From: Planobispora longispora
Lineage (GTDB): Bacteria > Actinomycetota > Actinomycetes > Streptosporangiales > Streptosporangiaceae
Length of the DNA: 64,000 bases
Assembly (NCBI RefSeq): GCF_016863135.1
Contig: NZ_BOOH01000001.1
Location: forward strand, 248,001 to 312,000
Direction of reading: 5' to 3'
The position numbers and the translations under genes are program-made. Of this stretch, positions 10,558-18,144 are shown in pieces; within the stretch, counting starts at the first letter, position 1; each line of letters starts with the position of its first letter. The notes below the pieces were generated by a model that was not told where the DNA came from, did not search any database, and worked only from the letters and a program-made list of their open reading frames with translations.

Positions 10558-11664
10558 TCACCCCGGCTGCGGCGCCGCGAACACGATGTCGTGGGCCTTC
10601 GCCCGGGCCGCCACGAAGGCCAGCAGGGCGGTTCCCTCGGCGCTGACCGCCTCCTCCTCGGCGCCGGTCAGCTTCCGGAACGGGCGCACCGTCAGCGTCG
10701 CCGTCCCGCGCTGCTTGACGATCCTCCAGGTGGCGGCCGCGAAGCCGTCCACCAGGACCGTGCTCGGCTCCTCCCCGGTCATGCCGAACCCCTGGTCGGC
10801 GTAGTCCACCGTGACGACGCGGCTCACGTCGGCGTGCGAGCGCAGCAGGTTGTCGTAGTCGTAGACGAACCGCACGGGCGCGGGCGTGTCCGGGTCGGGC
10901 CGGGGGGCGTCCGGCAGGTCGAACAGCTCCCGTCCCTTCTCGTCGCGGAAGACCGTCAGCTCCGGCCGGAGCCGCTCGACGACCTCCGCCAGCCGGGTCA
11001 GGCCGCACCAGTGCTGCACGTCGCGGACCGTCGCCGGGCCGAACGCGGCCAGGTAGCGCAGGACCAGCCTCTCCAGCGAGGCCCCGGCGTCCACCGGCTT
11101 CCCGAGCCACGTCTCGACCGCCTGGTGGGCGGCGGGCCCGCTCCGGCCCCACAGGCCGCGCGGCGGCACCTGCACCAGCGGCACGTACGCGCGGATCGCC
11201 TGGGCCATCGAAGCCGGATCGTTCTCCGGCCACCGCCCGGCCAGCTCGCGGCCCAGCTCACTGAAGGTCAGCGGCCTGCCGGCCAGCAGCTCGCGGCCCG
11301 CCGTCACCAGTTCGCCGAGGTCCAGTCCGGTCAGGCCGCGGCGGAAGTTGCTCATCGTCATGCGCTCGATGACCGGCTCCACCAGGGGGCGCAGCCACAG
11401 GCAGTCGTCGGAGGTCACCAGGTGGATGGTCGAGCGCATCAGGGCCATGCGCACCGCGCCCCGCTCGCACAGCAGCCGCACCGTGTCCTCCGGGGTGTAG
11501 TCCGCGAGCCGTGACCACAGCCCGACATACCACGTGTGCGTGCTCTGGGCCTGGAGGCCGGCCAGGTGCTCCAGGGCCTGCGGCACCGTCAGCTCCGAAC
11601 GGCGCAGCAGGAGCTGCCTGGCGAGGGTCGCGCGGTTGAGCGCCCTGGAGCTGAGAATCGTCAT
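10558..11664 (-). CDS. AlkZ-like winged-helix DNA glycosylase family protein
   Basis: Encodes 368 residues of the winged helix DNA-binding (HTH_42) family. LAGLQAQSTHTWYVGLWSRL near residue 34 contains Q38-A39-Q40, the Gln-x-Gln signature of AlkZ-type glycosylases, and WCGLTRLAEVVERL and DNLLRSHAD are conserved further on. Characterised AlkZ enzymes excise alkylated or cross-linked bases and are often found in clusters for DNA-damaging antibiotics; this family is larger than the characterised members, so activity is inferred. ATG 11664 chosen for the conserved start TILSSRALNRATLARQLL. Divergent from a TetR gene with a perfect palindrome between them. Confidence 0.85.
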   Translation of the reverse strand: MTILSSRALNRATLARQLLLRRSELTVPQALEHLAGLQAQSTHTWYVGLWSRLADYTPEDTVRLLCERGAVRMALMRSTIHLVTSDDCLWLRPLVEPVIERMTMSNFRRGLTGLDLGELVTAGRELLAGRPLTFSELGRELAGRWPENDPASMAQAIRAYVPLVQVPPRGLWGRSGPAAHQAVETWLGKPVDAGASLERLVLRYLAAFGPATVRDVQHWCGLTRLAEVVERLRPELTVFRDEKGRELFDLPDAPRPDPDTPAPVRFVYDYDNLLRSHADVSRVVTVDYADQGFGMTGEEPSTVLVDGFAAATWRIVKQRGTATLTVRPFRKLTGAEEEAVSAEGTALLAFVAARAKAHDIVFAAPQPG

Positions 11665-11738
11665 TCGTGCCCTCCGTGGTCCAGCGGATCCCGCCGCCGG
11701 CGACGGAGTCCCGTCGCCGTTGATGACCACGATGTCAC

Positions 11739-11767
11739 CCATCGCGGAAAGGTAGCTTCCGCGATGG
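11739..11767. promoter_or_regulatory. 29-bp perfect palindrome, candidate TetR operator
   Basis: CCATCGCGGAA (11739-11749) and TTCCGCGATGG (11757-11767) are exact inverted repeats of 11 bases with a seven-base centre. It lies in the intergenic region between the divergent AlkZ-like and TetR genes, the classic position of a TetR operator controlling both. Confidence 0.7.
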
Positions 11768-11824
11768 CGAGCGCACCGCACAGATCGACGAGCCGGTCCC
11801 CGTGCGCTGTGCCACCATGGGACC

Positions 11825-12421
11825 ATGCCCCGGATTTCGGCCGCGACGATCGGCGAGCACCGCGCCCAGACCCAGGACCGCATCCTGCAGGCGGTCTCGC
11901 GGCTCTCCCGACACCAGGGCATCGACGCCATCTCGATGACCGACGTGGCCGTCGAGGCCGAGATCACCCGCACCGTGCTCTACAACTACTTCCCCGACAA
12001 GGCCGCGCTGCTGCTGGCCTTCACCGAGCGGGTGACGCACTACTTCATCGAGGCCTACGAGCGCGAGCTGCCGGAGAACGCCTCCCCCGCCGAGCGGCTG
12101 CGGGTGTTCGTCCGGCTCCAGCTCGCCGGGCTGCTCGCCCACCCGCACCCCGGCCCCGCCGACCTGTCGGCCGCCCTGGGGCCCGACGCCTACCAGCGCC
12201 TGGCCGAGCACGTGGCGCCGATGCAGCGCATCCTGACCGGCATCATCAGCAGCGGCGTGGAGGCGGGCGTCTTCCACGCCCCCGACGTGCCGGCCACCGC
12301 ACGGATCATCATGGCCGTCATCGGCGCCGAGCGGCTGCCCCTGCTCGGCGGCACGGTGACGGTGGACGAGGCCGAGGAGACCGTCGCCGGCTTCGTCCTG
12401 CGCGCCCTGACCGCCGCCTGA
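11825..12421 (+). CDS. TetR-family transcriptional regulator
   Basis: Encodes 198 residues. The N-terminal TetR HTH is clear: TQDRILQAVSRLSRHQGIDA then ISMTDVAVEAEITRTVLYNY with FPDKAALL (about residues 15-65). The C-terminal ligand domain is helical and diverse. It most likely represses itself and the divergent AlkZ-like gene through the palindrome at 11739-11767; ligand unknown, possibly a DNA-damaging compound if the glycosylase role holds. Confidence 0.92.
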   Translation: MPRISAATIGEHRAQTQDRILQAVSRLSRHQGIDAISMTDVAVEAEITRTVLYNYFPDKAALLLAFTERVTHYFIEAYERELPENASPAERLRVFVRLQLAGLLAHPHPGPADLSAALGPDAYQRLAEHVAPMQRILTGIISSGVEAGVFHAPDVPATARIIMAVIGAERLPLLGGTVTVDEAEETVAGFVLRALTAA

Positions 12422-12495
12422 CGCCGTTCCCGGCGTCCTCATCCGGGACCGTCCTGGGACATGGATCACACCGTGGAATCCTCAGCCCGGACGGC

Positions 12496-13540
12496 GTGAC
12501 CCCCAGCCCAGCCCCCGACACGCCCCCGACCGCCAGGGTGGGCCGCGCGCCCCTCCTGGCCGCGGTCGTCGTCCCCGTGGTCACCGCGCTGATCTGCATG
12601 GGCGCGGACCGCATGCTGGGACAGGTGCCCGCCCTCCTGCCCGCGTTCCTCGCGGTGGTGTGCGTCAGCGACCTGCTCACCGCGTTCCTGCTGATCACCC
12701 AGTTCCTGGCGGGCGGCGACCGCCGGCTGCTGGCCCTGTCCTGCGCCTACCTGTGGTCGGCGGCGGTGATCGTCTCACACGCGCTGGTCTTCTCCGGCCT
12801 GTTCTCCCCCACCGGGCTGCTCGGCGCGACGATTGGAGGCCGGGGCCGGGAACATTCCCGTGATCATGGCCAACGGGAGCTACCGCGTGCTGACCGAGCG
12901 GTTCGGCGCGGCCATCATCGCGCTGAACGTCGTGGCCCTGCTCCTGGCCGCCACCCGGTTCCGCGGCGCCGTACGGGGCCTGGAGGCCTGGGCGATGGTG
13001 GCGGTGATCGCCTCCTGCGGAGACGTGATCCTCACCCTGTTCGCCGGGGCGCGCTTCACCTTCGGCTGGTACGGCGCCCGCCTGCCGGCCCTGGTGGCCG
13101 CGCTGGTGGTCCTCACCTCGCTGCTGCGCGAGATCACCACGCTCTACCGGCGCGTACGGCGCCACGCCGACGAGCTGTCCCTGCACAACGAGGAGCTGCG
13201 GCGGGCCAACGCCCTGCGCGACCATCTCGTCGCCGTGGTCTCGCACGAGCTGCGCTCGCCGCTGGCCGCCGTCAGGGGCTTCCTGGAGATCGTCGACGAC
13301 CATCCCGACCTGCCGCCCGAGCGCGCCCGGCAGATGATCGCCCGTTCGCAGGTCCTCATCACCCGGCTGACCATGCTCACCGAGGACCTGCTGACCACTC
13401 CGGGCCTGGACGCCGGCCAGCTGTCGATGAGCCCGGTCCCGGTGGACCTGCGGGAGGCGCTGACGGAATGCGCCGTCCTGTTCCCGGAGGCGTCGATCAC
13501 GGTCGACTGCCCGGACGGGCCGCACGCTCGTTCCCGCCCG
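12496..13540 (+). pseudogene. Broken MASE4-type sensor histidine kinase
   Basis: From a GTG at 12496 the first frame encodes a membrane sensor resembling MASE4: LLAAVVVPVVTALICMGADR, then several helices to GLFSPTGLLGAT near 12830. The homologous sequence then continues in another frame (NIPVIMANGSYRVLTERFG from about 12851) through three more helices to a HisKA box, VVSHELRSPLAAVRGFLEIV (His near 13248). It stops early in the ATPase domain near 13540; N, G1 and G2 boxes are missing, and the next bases are the terminator of the convergent gene. One frameshift near 12830 plus a 3' truncation make this inactive. Confidence 0.75.
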
Positions 13541-13544
13541 GATC

Positions 13545-13580
13545 CCGGAGCGCCGCCGGCGTGCGGCGGCGGCGCTCCGG
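13545..13580 (-). terminator. Hairpin terminator of the carboxymuconolactone-decarboxylase-like gene
   Basis: Arms CCGGAGCGCCGCCG (13545-13558) and its exact complement at 13567-13580 flank an eight-base loop, 14 bases past the stop of the minus-strand gene. Confidence 0.65.
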
Positions 13581-13594
13581 ACCGGGGCTCCCGG

Positions 13595-14068
13595 TCATCC
13601 GAACTGGCCGGGCTGGTAGTCACCGGCGGGCTGCCGGGCGATGACGTTCACGCGGTTGAAGGCGTTGATGAGGGCGATCCCGGACATCAGGGCGGCGAGC
13701 TGCTCCTCGTCGTAGTGCTTGGCGGCGTTCGCCCAGGCCTCGTCGGTGACCCCGCCGGCCGCGTCCGCGATCCGGGTGCCCTGCTCGGCCAGCTCCAGCG
13801 CGGCGCGCTCGGCCTCGGTGAAGACCGTGGCCTCCCGCCAGGCCGCGACCAGGCTGAGGCGCACCGGCGACTCACCGGCGGCGAGGGCGTCCTTGGTGTG
13901 CATGTCGGTGCAGAAACCGCACCCGTTGATCTGGCTCGCGCGGAGCTTCACCAGCTCCTGCGTCGCGGCCGGCAGCGTCGATTCCGACAGCGCCTTGTTC
14001 GCGGAGACGAGGTGCTTCAGGAACTTGCCTGCGGTCGGGCTGGCGAAGAGGTTCAGGCGGGCATCCAT
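13595..14068 (-). CDS. Carboxymuconolactone decarboxylase / AhpD-like protein
   Basis: Encodes 157 residues. The AhpD-type active site ASQINGCGFCTDMH carries Cys50 and Cys53 with the downstream His, followed by the helices AALMSGIALINAFNRVNV typical of the family. Such proteins act as alkylhydroperoxidase-like thiol peroxidases. The ATG at 14068 follows AGGAGT on its own strand and starts MDARLNLFASPTAGKF. In many actinomycetes this gene is paired with an ECF sigma factor; here only a fragment of a sigma gene lies upstream on the same strand. Confidence 0.88.
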   Translation of the reverse strand: MDARLNLFASPTAGKFLKHLVSANKALSESTLPAATQELVKLRASQINGCGFCTDMHTKDALAAGESPVRLSLVAAWREATVFTEAERAALELAEQGTRIADAAGGVTDEAWANAAKHYDEEQLAALMSGIALINAFNRVNVIARQPAGDYQPGQFG

Positions 14069-14235
14069 GGTGGACTCCTCTGTCGTGGTCGGTGGTCGCA
14101 CACCTACGACGGGACAGCGCCGCGCAATGTGACACGGGTGAATGTGACGTGCGTCTCCTTTCCCGCTCCGCCGGCGCGGGCCGTGGGTGGCCGCCCGGGC
14201 CCGCGCCGGCGGCCCGCGCCGGGGGAGCGGCCGTC

Positions 14236-14478
14236 CACGGCGCGGTAGCGGTGCGCGTCCCGCCAGACGGCGACGGAGGCGTCCTGGATCGCGTCGTCCA
14301 CGAGGTCGGGGTCGGCGCAGCGGCGGGCCAGCCGTACCCGGAGCCGGGGGGCGTGCCGCCGGTGCAGGATCTTCAGCGCCTCGACCCGCTCCGCGGCGAC
14401 GGCCAGCAGGAGGTCGGCGTCGCCGCTGTCGGGGGTGATCGGGGGTGGTTCCCGGCGTCTGGCGAGGAATCGGTACAC
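14236..14478 (-). pseudogene. Truncated ECF sigma factor (region 2 only)
   Basis: Codons from a possible GTG at 14478 encode SGDADLLLAVAAERVEALK and then LHRRHAPRLRVRLARRC, DPDLVDDAIQDASVAVWRDA, which match region 2 of ECF sigma factors (core binding and -10 recognition). After HRYRAVDGR the sequence becomes Gly/Arg/Pro filler with no region 4. A sigma factor without region 4 could not recognise a -35 element. It sits next to the AhpD-like gene, its usual partner, so I infer a degraded regulator. Confidence 0.6.
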
Positions 14479-14587
14479 GTTCTGATCTATCGCGGGATCG
14501 GGCGCGTCCGGTTCCGCCGGCGGCCGGAAATGTCGGTGGCGAGGACTAGTTTTCCGATCAACCCCGAGATCGAGGAGCCAGCGACCC

Positions 14588-14914
14588 ATGTACCGCCAGG
14601 GTGACATCCTGATCGTTCCCGTCCCCGTCGACGCCGTCCCCCTCTCCGTCCAGGCGGCCCCTTCCGTCCCGCGCGACGCCCGCGGCCGCCTGGTGCTGGC
14701 CCTGGGCGAGGCCACCGGGCACGCCCACGCCGTGGCCGGCCCCGGGACCCTGGTCCGCTCCCCGCACCCGATGGACCCCGACTACCTGCACGTGCCCTCC
14801 GGGGGCCGGCTGGTCCACGAGGAGCACGCCGCGATCTCCCTGCCCAAGGGCTGGTACCGCGTGCAGCGCCAGAGAGAGTACGTCCCCGGCGCCTTCCGCG
14901 TCGTCGCCGACTGA
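14588..14914 (+). CDS. Conserved small protein of unknown function, paired with DUF6745
   Basis: Encodes 108 residues starting MYRQGDILIVPVPVD, with the conserved pieces LALGEATGHAHAV, HVPSGGRLVHEEHAAI and QREYVPGAFRVVAD. I recognise this pattern (GEATGHAH and QREY) from many bacterial genomes but know no function. Two His-rich spots could bind metal. GAGGAG about 11 bases upstream serves as RBS. The DUF6745 gene starts 50 bases downstream on the same strand, so the two look like one transcription unit. Confidence 0.8.
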   Translation: MYRQGDILIVPVPVDAVPLSVQAAPSVPRDARGRLVLALGEATGHAHAVAGPGTLVRSPHPMDPDYLHVPSGGRLVHEEHAAISLPKGWYRVQRQREYVPGAFRVVAD

Positions 14915-14964
14915 CCCCTCCCGACGCCTCCTCCCGACGTTCCCTCACACCAGGAGCCCGCTAC

Positions 14965-15996
14965 ATGACTGTCACCATGGAACTCGCCGACGTGTTGACC
15001 GCGGCGGCCCGGCGCTGGGAGGACGTGGCCTTCCAGACCGGTCCCGCGGACCGGCCCCGGGCCGAGGCGGGAGTGCGGCTGGCCTACCGGGCCGCCGGGC
15101 TGGCCGAGCCGGAGAAGATCATCTGGGTTGACTCGCCCGCCGCGGGCGCGCGGGCCATCGCCACGCTGGGCGCCGGGAGATCGGTCCGCGACGAGGTGCG
15201 GACCCGGCCGTGGGAGCGGGCCAGGGCCGAGGCGCACGCGGCGCTCGGGCCCGTGGGCTGGCCGCTGGCCTGGTCGCTGACCGCGGGGCGGCTCTGGGAC
15301 CCGGCGAACGGGCTGATCACCCGGATCCGCCAGGCCGTCGCCGCGCTCGAGGAGTCGGAGGCCGCCGGCGCGGCGCTGCGCGCCTCGACGCTGGACGCCG
15401 TGCTGGGCCAGCAGGACGCGCCGTGGTTGTCGCTGTTCGACGCGCTGGAGCGGCCGGAGCTGGAGGGGCTGATCCAGGTGGCCCGGTCGGCGGGCTGGTG
15501 GTGGCCGTTCGAGCGGGTCGCCATCGTCTGCGAGCGCCCCGTCGAGCTGCACCGCGACGAGCTGTCGCGCCTGCACCGCGCGGGCGGCCCGGCCCTGCTC
15601 TTCCCTGACGGCTTCGCCGTGCACGCCTGGGGCGGCATGCCGGTCCCCGCCGACTTCGCCGACTCCATGGCGACGCTGACGCCCGAGCGCATCCGCGCCG
15701 AGGAGAACGCCGAGCTGCGCCGGGTCATGCTGGAGCACTTCGGTTACGACCGCTATCTCGCCGAGTCCGGGGCGACCCCGCTCCACCGGGACGAGACGGG
15801 CGTCCTCTGGCGGATCGACCTGCCCGGCGACGAGCCGGTGACGATGGTCGAGGTGGTCAACTCCACCGCCGAGCCCGACGGCACCTTCCGCAAGTACTGG
15901 CTGCGCGTCCCGCCCGGCACCCGTACCGCCCGCGCGGGTGTGGCCTGGACCTTCGGCATGTCCGAGGCCGACTACCGCCCGGAGCGGGAGACCTGA
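14965..15996 (+). CDS. DUF6745 family protein
   Basis: Encodes 343 residues. A helical N-terminal half is followed by SAGWWWPFERVAIVCERP and the strongly conserved C-terminal part: AVHAWGGMPVPADFA, then ERIRAEENAELRRVMLEHFG, ATPLHRDETGVLWRIDL, EPDGTFRKYWLRVPP and AWTFGM. The end region matches what is named DUF6745; longer relatives carry leucine-rich repeats at the N-terminus. No catalytic motif is evident. It follows the GEATGHAH/QREY protein and lies 1.1 kb from the STM401x block; whether it belongs with it is open. Confidence 0.75.
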   Translation: MTVTMELADVLTAAARRWEDVAFQTGPADRPRAEAGVRLAYRAAGLAEPEKIIWVDSPAAGARAIATLGAGRSVRDEVRTRPWERARAEAHAALGPVGWPLAWSLTAGRLWDPANGLITRIRQAVAALEESEAAGAALRASTLDAVLGQQDAPWLSLFDALERPELEGLIQVARSAGWWWPFERVAIVCERPVELHRDELSRLHRAGGPALLFPDGFAVHAWGGMPVPADFADSMATLTPERIRAEENAELRRVMLEHFGYDRYLAESGATPLHRDETGVLWRIDLPGDEPVTMVEVVNSTAEPDGTFRKYWLRVPPGTRTARAGVAWTFGMSEADYRPERET

Positions 15997-16161
15997 CCGC
16001 TCCTCACCCGTGCCGCCCGGCGTCACCGGCGGCCGGAGGACGGCGGATAAGACAGACGAAACATCGGTGACCGCCAAGAAAACCTCACCGCTTTTTGGCC
16101 GAATATGACAGAAAGCAACTGGAGCGTCCTCTACGGCAAGTGAGATTATTCATGGCGATGA

Positions 16162-16187
16162 GCGATCGACCGAACACGGTCGATTGC
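16162..16187 (+). promoter_or_regulatory. 5' leader hairpin of the first secreted-peptide gene
   Basis: GCGATCGACCG pairs with CGGTCGATTGC (one G-T pair) around an AACA tetraloop, 40 bases before the ATG. The surrounding leader from about 16100 to 16227 is closely repeated in front of the second peptide gene, including AAGTGAGA followed by a TATT block and ATGGAGGAAAA next to the start. The promoter probably lies just before the hairpin; no clean -35 is visible. Confidence 0.55.
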
Positions 16188-16227
16188 AGAAATCAACCAT
16201 GATTCTCTCTTCCATGGAGGAAAAGCC

Positions 16228-16422
16228 ATGATTCGCCGTTTTCTCGCCGGTGCCGCCATCGCAGGCTTCGCAGGCCTGATCTTCGCCGGCCCCGCCGCGG
16301 CCACCTGCGACTGGGGCAAGGGCGGCGGCGGTGGCGGATACGTCTACATCGACGACAGCAACCACAACGAGGTCCTGAACGACCTCCTCGACGTCGCCCT
16401 CCTCGGCATCATCGAGAACTGA
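16228..16422 (+). CDS. Small secreted peptide, copy 1
   Basis: Encodes 64 residues. MIRRFLAGAAIAGFAGLIFA followed by GPAAA is a Sec signal peptide with a plausible AxA cleavage site, leaving about 39 residues that begin TCDWGKGGGGGG and end with YVYIDDSNHNEVLNDLLD and a hydrophobic tail VALLGIIEN. AUGGAGGAAAA gives a strong RBS eight bases before the ATG. The last 22 residues are almost the same as in the neighbouring copy at 16870, while the middle differs in charge and composition. I do not recognise the family; it is neither a chaplin nor a rodlin by motif. Its single Cys excludes an internal disulfide. A cell-surface or signalling role is a guess. Confidence 0.8.
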   Translation: MIRRFLAGAAIAGFAGLIFAGPAAATCDWGKGGGGGGYVYIDDSNHNEVLNDLLDVALLGIIEN

Positions 16423-16440
16423 CCTTCTCCGGAAGGCACC

Positions 16441-16469
16441 GGGCGCCCGGCATCTCATGCCGGGCGCCC
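16441..16469 (+). terminator. Hairpin terminator after peptide copy 1
   Basis: GGGCGCCCGGCAT (16441-16453) and ATGCCGGGCGCCC (16457-16469) form a perfect 13-bp stem with a three-base loop, 18 bases after the stop codon. Confidence 0.7.
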
Positions 16470-16606
16470 CTGTCCGGGGCCGGCTCGCCTCCGGACACCC
16501 CTGCCGATCGGCAGACATCGGGAATTCTCCCGAAAACCGGGAGAAGAACGTTCCCTTGCGACACGCTCCCTCTCCGGGGGCACTTCTGGCAATTTCAAAT
16601 ATCAGC

Positions 16607-16652
16607 AAAAATCGGCTTCATGACCGGGACCCCGGCCATGAAGCCGATTTTT
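16607..16652. terminator. Bidirectional terminator between the two peptide genes
   Basis: A perfect 16-bp stem (16607-16622 with 16637-16652) carries five A at its start and five T at its end, so it works as an intrinsic terminator in both directions. Together with the hairpin at 16441 it isolates the second peptide gene. The rest of the 447-base gap 16423-16869 is the leader and promoter of copy 2; I see no further gene in it. Confidence 0.8.
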
Positions 16653-16802
16653 CATGCCCCCGGTGAGACTTCTGCCGTACCGGCGAATCCCGCAGATCAG
16701 AGAAAACGATAATCACCAAAAGACATAGCAATCATATGGTCGAATGTGATGAAACTCCCCTAGAGCGACTTCTGGGACAAGTGAGACTATTGAGTACGGC
16801 GA

Positions 16803-16828
16803 GCGATCGACCGACCACGGTCTGTCGC
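16803..16828 (+). promoter_or_regulatory. 5' leader hairpin of the second secreted-peptide gene
   Basis: GCGATCGACCG and CGGTCTGTCGC flank an ACCA loop 42 bases before the ATG. Compared with the copy-1 hairpin the stem is kept at both ends but has a two-base internal mismatch. It lies in the same position inside a duplicated leader (about 16737-16869), again preceded by AAGTGAGA and a TATT block and followed by ATGGAGGAAAA. Confidence 0.5.
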
Positions 16829-16869
16829 GAAAGTCATCGATGATTCTCTGATCCCATGGAGGAAAAATC

Positions 16870-17067
16870 ATGATCCGTCGTATTCTCGCCGGTGCAGCCA
16901 TCGCCGGGTTCGCCAGCCTCGCCTTCGCGGGCCCCGCCGCGGCCGACCACGACTGGGACCGCTGGGACCGTGGCCATGGAAATTACATCTACATCGACGA
17001 CAGCAACCACAACGAGGTCCTGAACGATCTCTTCGACTTCGCGTTCCTCGGCATCATCGAGAACTGA
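16870..17067 (+). CDS. Small secreted peptide, copy 2
   Basis: Encodes 65 residues, a paralog of the gene at 16228. MIRRILAGAAIAGFASLAFA with GPAAA is the signal peptide; the mature part of about 40 residues begins DHDWDRWDRGHGN, so it is Asp/Trp/Arg-rich where copy 1 is Gly-rich, and ends YIYIDDSNHNEVLND followed by LFDFAFLGIIEN. It has no Cys. Conservation of signal peptide and C-terminus with a free middle suggests the C-terminal block is the functional or recognised part. It ends 78 bases before the convergent STM4011 gene and has its own terminator. Confidence 0.8.
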   Translation: MIRRILAGAAIAGFASLAFAGPAAADHDWDRWDRGHGNYIYIDDSNHNEVLNDLFDFAFLGIIEN

Positions 17068-17074
17068 TCCTCAG

Positions 17075-17124
17075 GCGGAAGGCGGCTTCACGGCCACGCG
17101 GACAACCGTGGAGCCGCCTTCCGC
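17075..17124. terminator. Hairpin terminator between peptide copy 2 and STM4011
   Basis: A 19-bp stem (17075-17093 with 17106-17124, one G-T pair) with a 12-base loop sits eight bases after the peptide stop and 21 bases before the end of the convergent radical SAM gene; it can end transcription from both sides. Confidence 0.75.
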
Positions 17125-17145
17125 GCGCCGGCCCGCCCCGCCGGG

Positions 17146-18144
17146 TCAGCGGTCACATGAGATGTGCGGGAAGTGCGGGATGCGCTCCAGGATGCCGCCG
17201 GCGAAGACGTCGTACAGGCCGGTCGGCTCCAGATGCACGTAGCCGATGTGGCAGTCGCACAGCGCCAGCGGGCAGGGCCGGGCCCGGGGGCGGAACGTCC
17301 CGTCGTAGAGGTTGCCGAGCACGGCGGGGACGAAGTGGCAGCGCCGCACGGTGCCGTCGCCGTCCACCGAGATGACGCTGTCGCCGGTACGGCACGGCCG
17401 CCCGGCGCTGCGGTGCGGGGTGCGGCTGTAGGGGAACAACGGGTCGATCGCCGTCCACTCGGCCGCCTCGGCGTCGGTGCAGGGGCGGCCCTCGGCGGCG
17501 TTCACCCACAGGTACACCTGGTCCGGGAGATCGGCCCGGAGCCTGCGGGCGTGGTCCAGATGCTCGGGCAGACCGACGATCCCGACGCTGAACCGCACTC
17601 CCCTGCCGGCCAGGTCCCGGCACTTCTCCAGGAACCGCTCGTAGGCGACCTGGCTGGGGTGGTAGGTCACCCAGAGGGCGAGCGTGCCGAGGTCCGCCTC
17701 GGCCAGCCAGTCCGGGCGGCAGCTGAAGTTGGTCTGGATGGCCACCCGCCGGACGTGCGGCAGATGGCTGAGCTCCACCATCGCCCGGCGGTACCACGAC
17801 CGGACGAGCCCCTCGCCCCACGGCGTGAACAGCACCGAGACCGGATGGTCCCGCTCCGCCACCCACCCGGCGAACCGCTCCAGCGCCGCCCGGTCGGCCC
17901 GGAGCCGCTCCGGGTCGTCGCGCCGCTTGGCGAACGGGCAGTAGGCGCAGTCGTAGTCGCAGCTCGACAGCGGCCCCCGGTAGAGGATCATCAGGTGCCC
18001 GGGGTCGTCCGCCGTCTCCCGGCCCACCGCCCCCGGCCCCGCCGTCTCCCGGCCCGCCGGGCGCCCGTCCCCCGCGCGGTCGGGCTTCGGGCCGATCCGC
18101 AGGAACACCGGGGAGGCGGCCCCTCCGGGCTCAGCGGGTTTCAT
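17146..18144 (-). CDS. STM4011 family radical SAM protein
   Basis: Encodes 332 residues. The radical SAM cluster motif is C62-x3-C66-x2-C69 in LSSCDYDCAYCPFAKR. The C-terminus has further cysteines (GRPCRTGD, TVRRCHFVP, ARPCPLALCDCHIGY) that could hold an auxiliary cluster, as in SPASM-like enzymes. It starts by overlapping the end of the STM4012 gene by 14 bases; the first 51 residues are Gly/Pro/Ala-rich, and the family usually begins at MILYRGPLSSC, so a start at the ATG ending at 17991 is an alternative. Last gene of the nine-gene block. Substrate unknown for the family; I infer modification of a peptide or small molecule. Confidence 0.88.
   Translation of the reverse strand: MKPAEPGGAASPVFLRIGPKPDRAGDGRPAGRETAGPGAVGRETADDPGHLMILYRGPLSSCDYDCAYCPFAKRRDDPERLRADRAALERFAGWVAERDHPVSVLFTPWGEGLVRSWYRRAMVELSHLPHVRRVAIQTNFSCRPDWLAEADLGTLALWVTYHPSQVAYERFLEKCRDLAGRGVRFSVGIVGLPEHLDHARRLRADLPDQVYLWVNAAEGRPCTDAEAAEWTAIDPLFPYSRTPHRSAGRPCRTGDSVISVDGDGTVRRCHFVPAVLGNLYDGTFRPRARPCPLALCDCHIGYVHLEPTGLYDVFAGGILERIPHFPHISCDR

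Noticed and set aside
16228-17067. Chaplin, rodlin or lanthipeptide precursor genes
   Set aside because: No chaplin domain or Cys pattern, no Ser/Thr/Cys-rich core, and no Lan-type or other recognised RiPP enzyme nearby; the Sec signal argues against a lanthipeptide.
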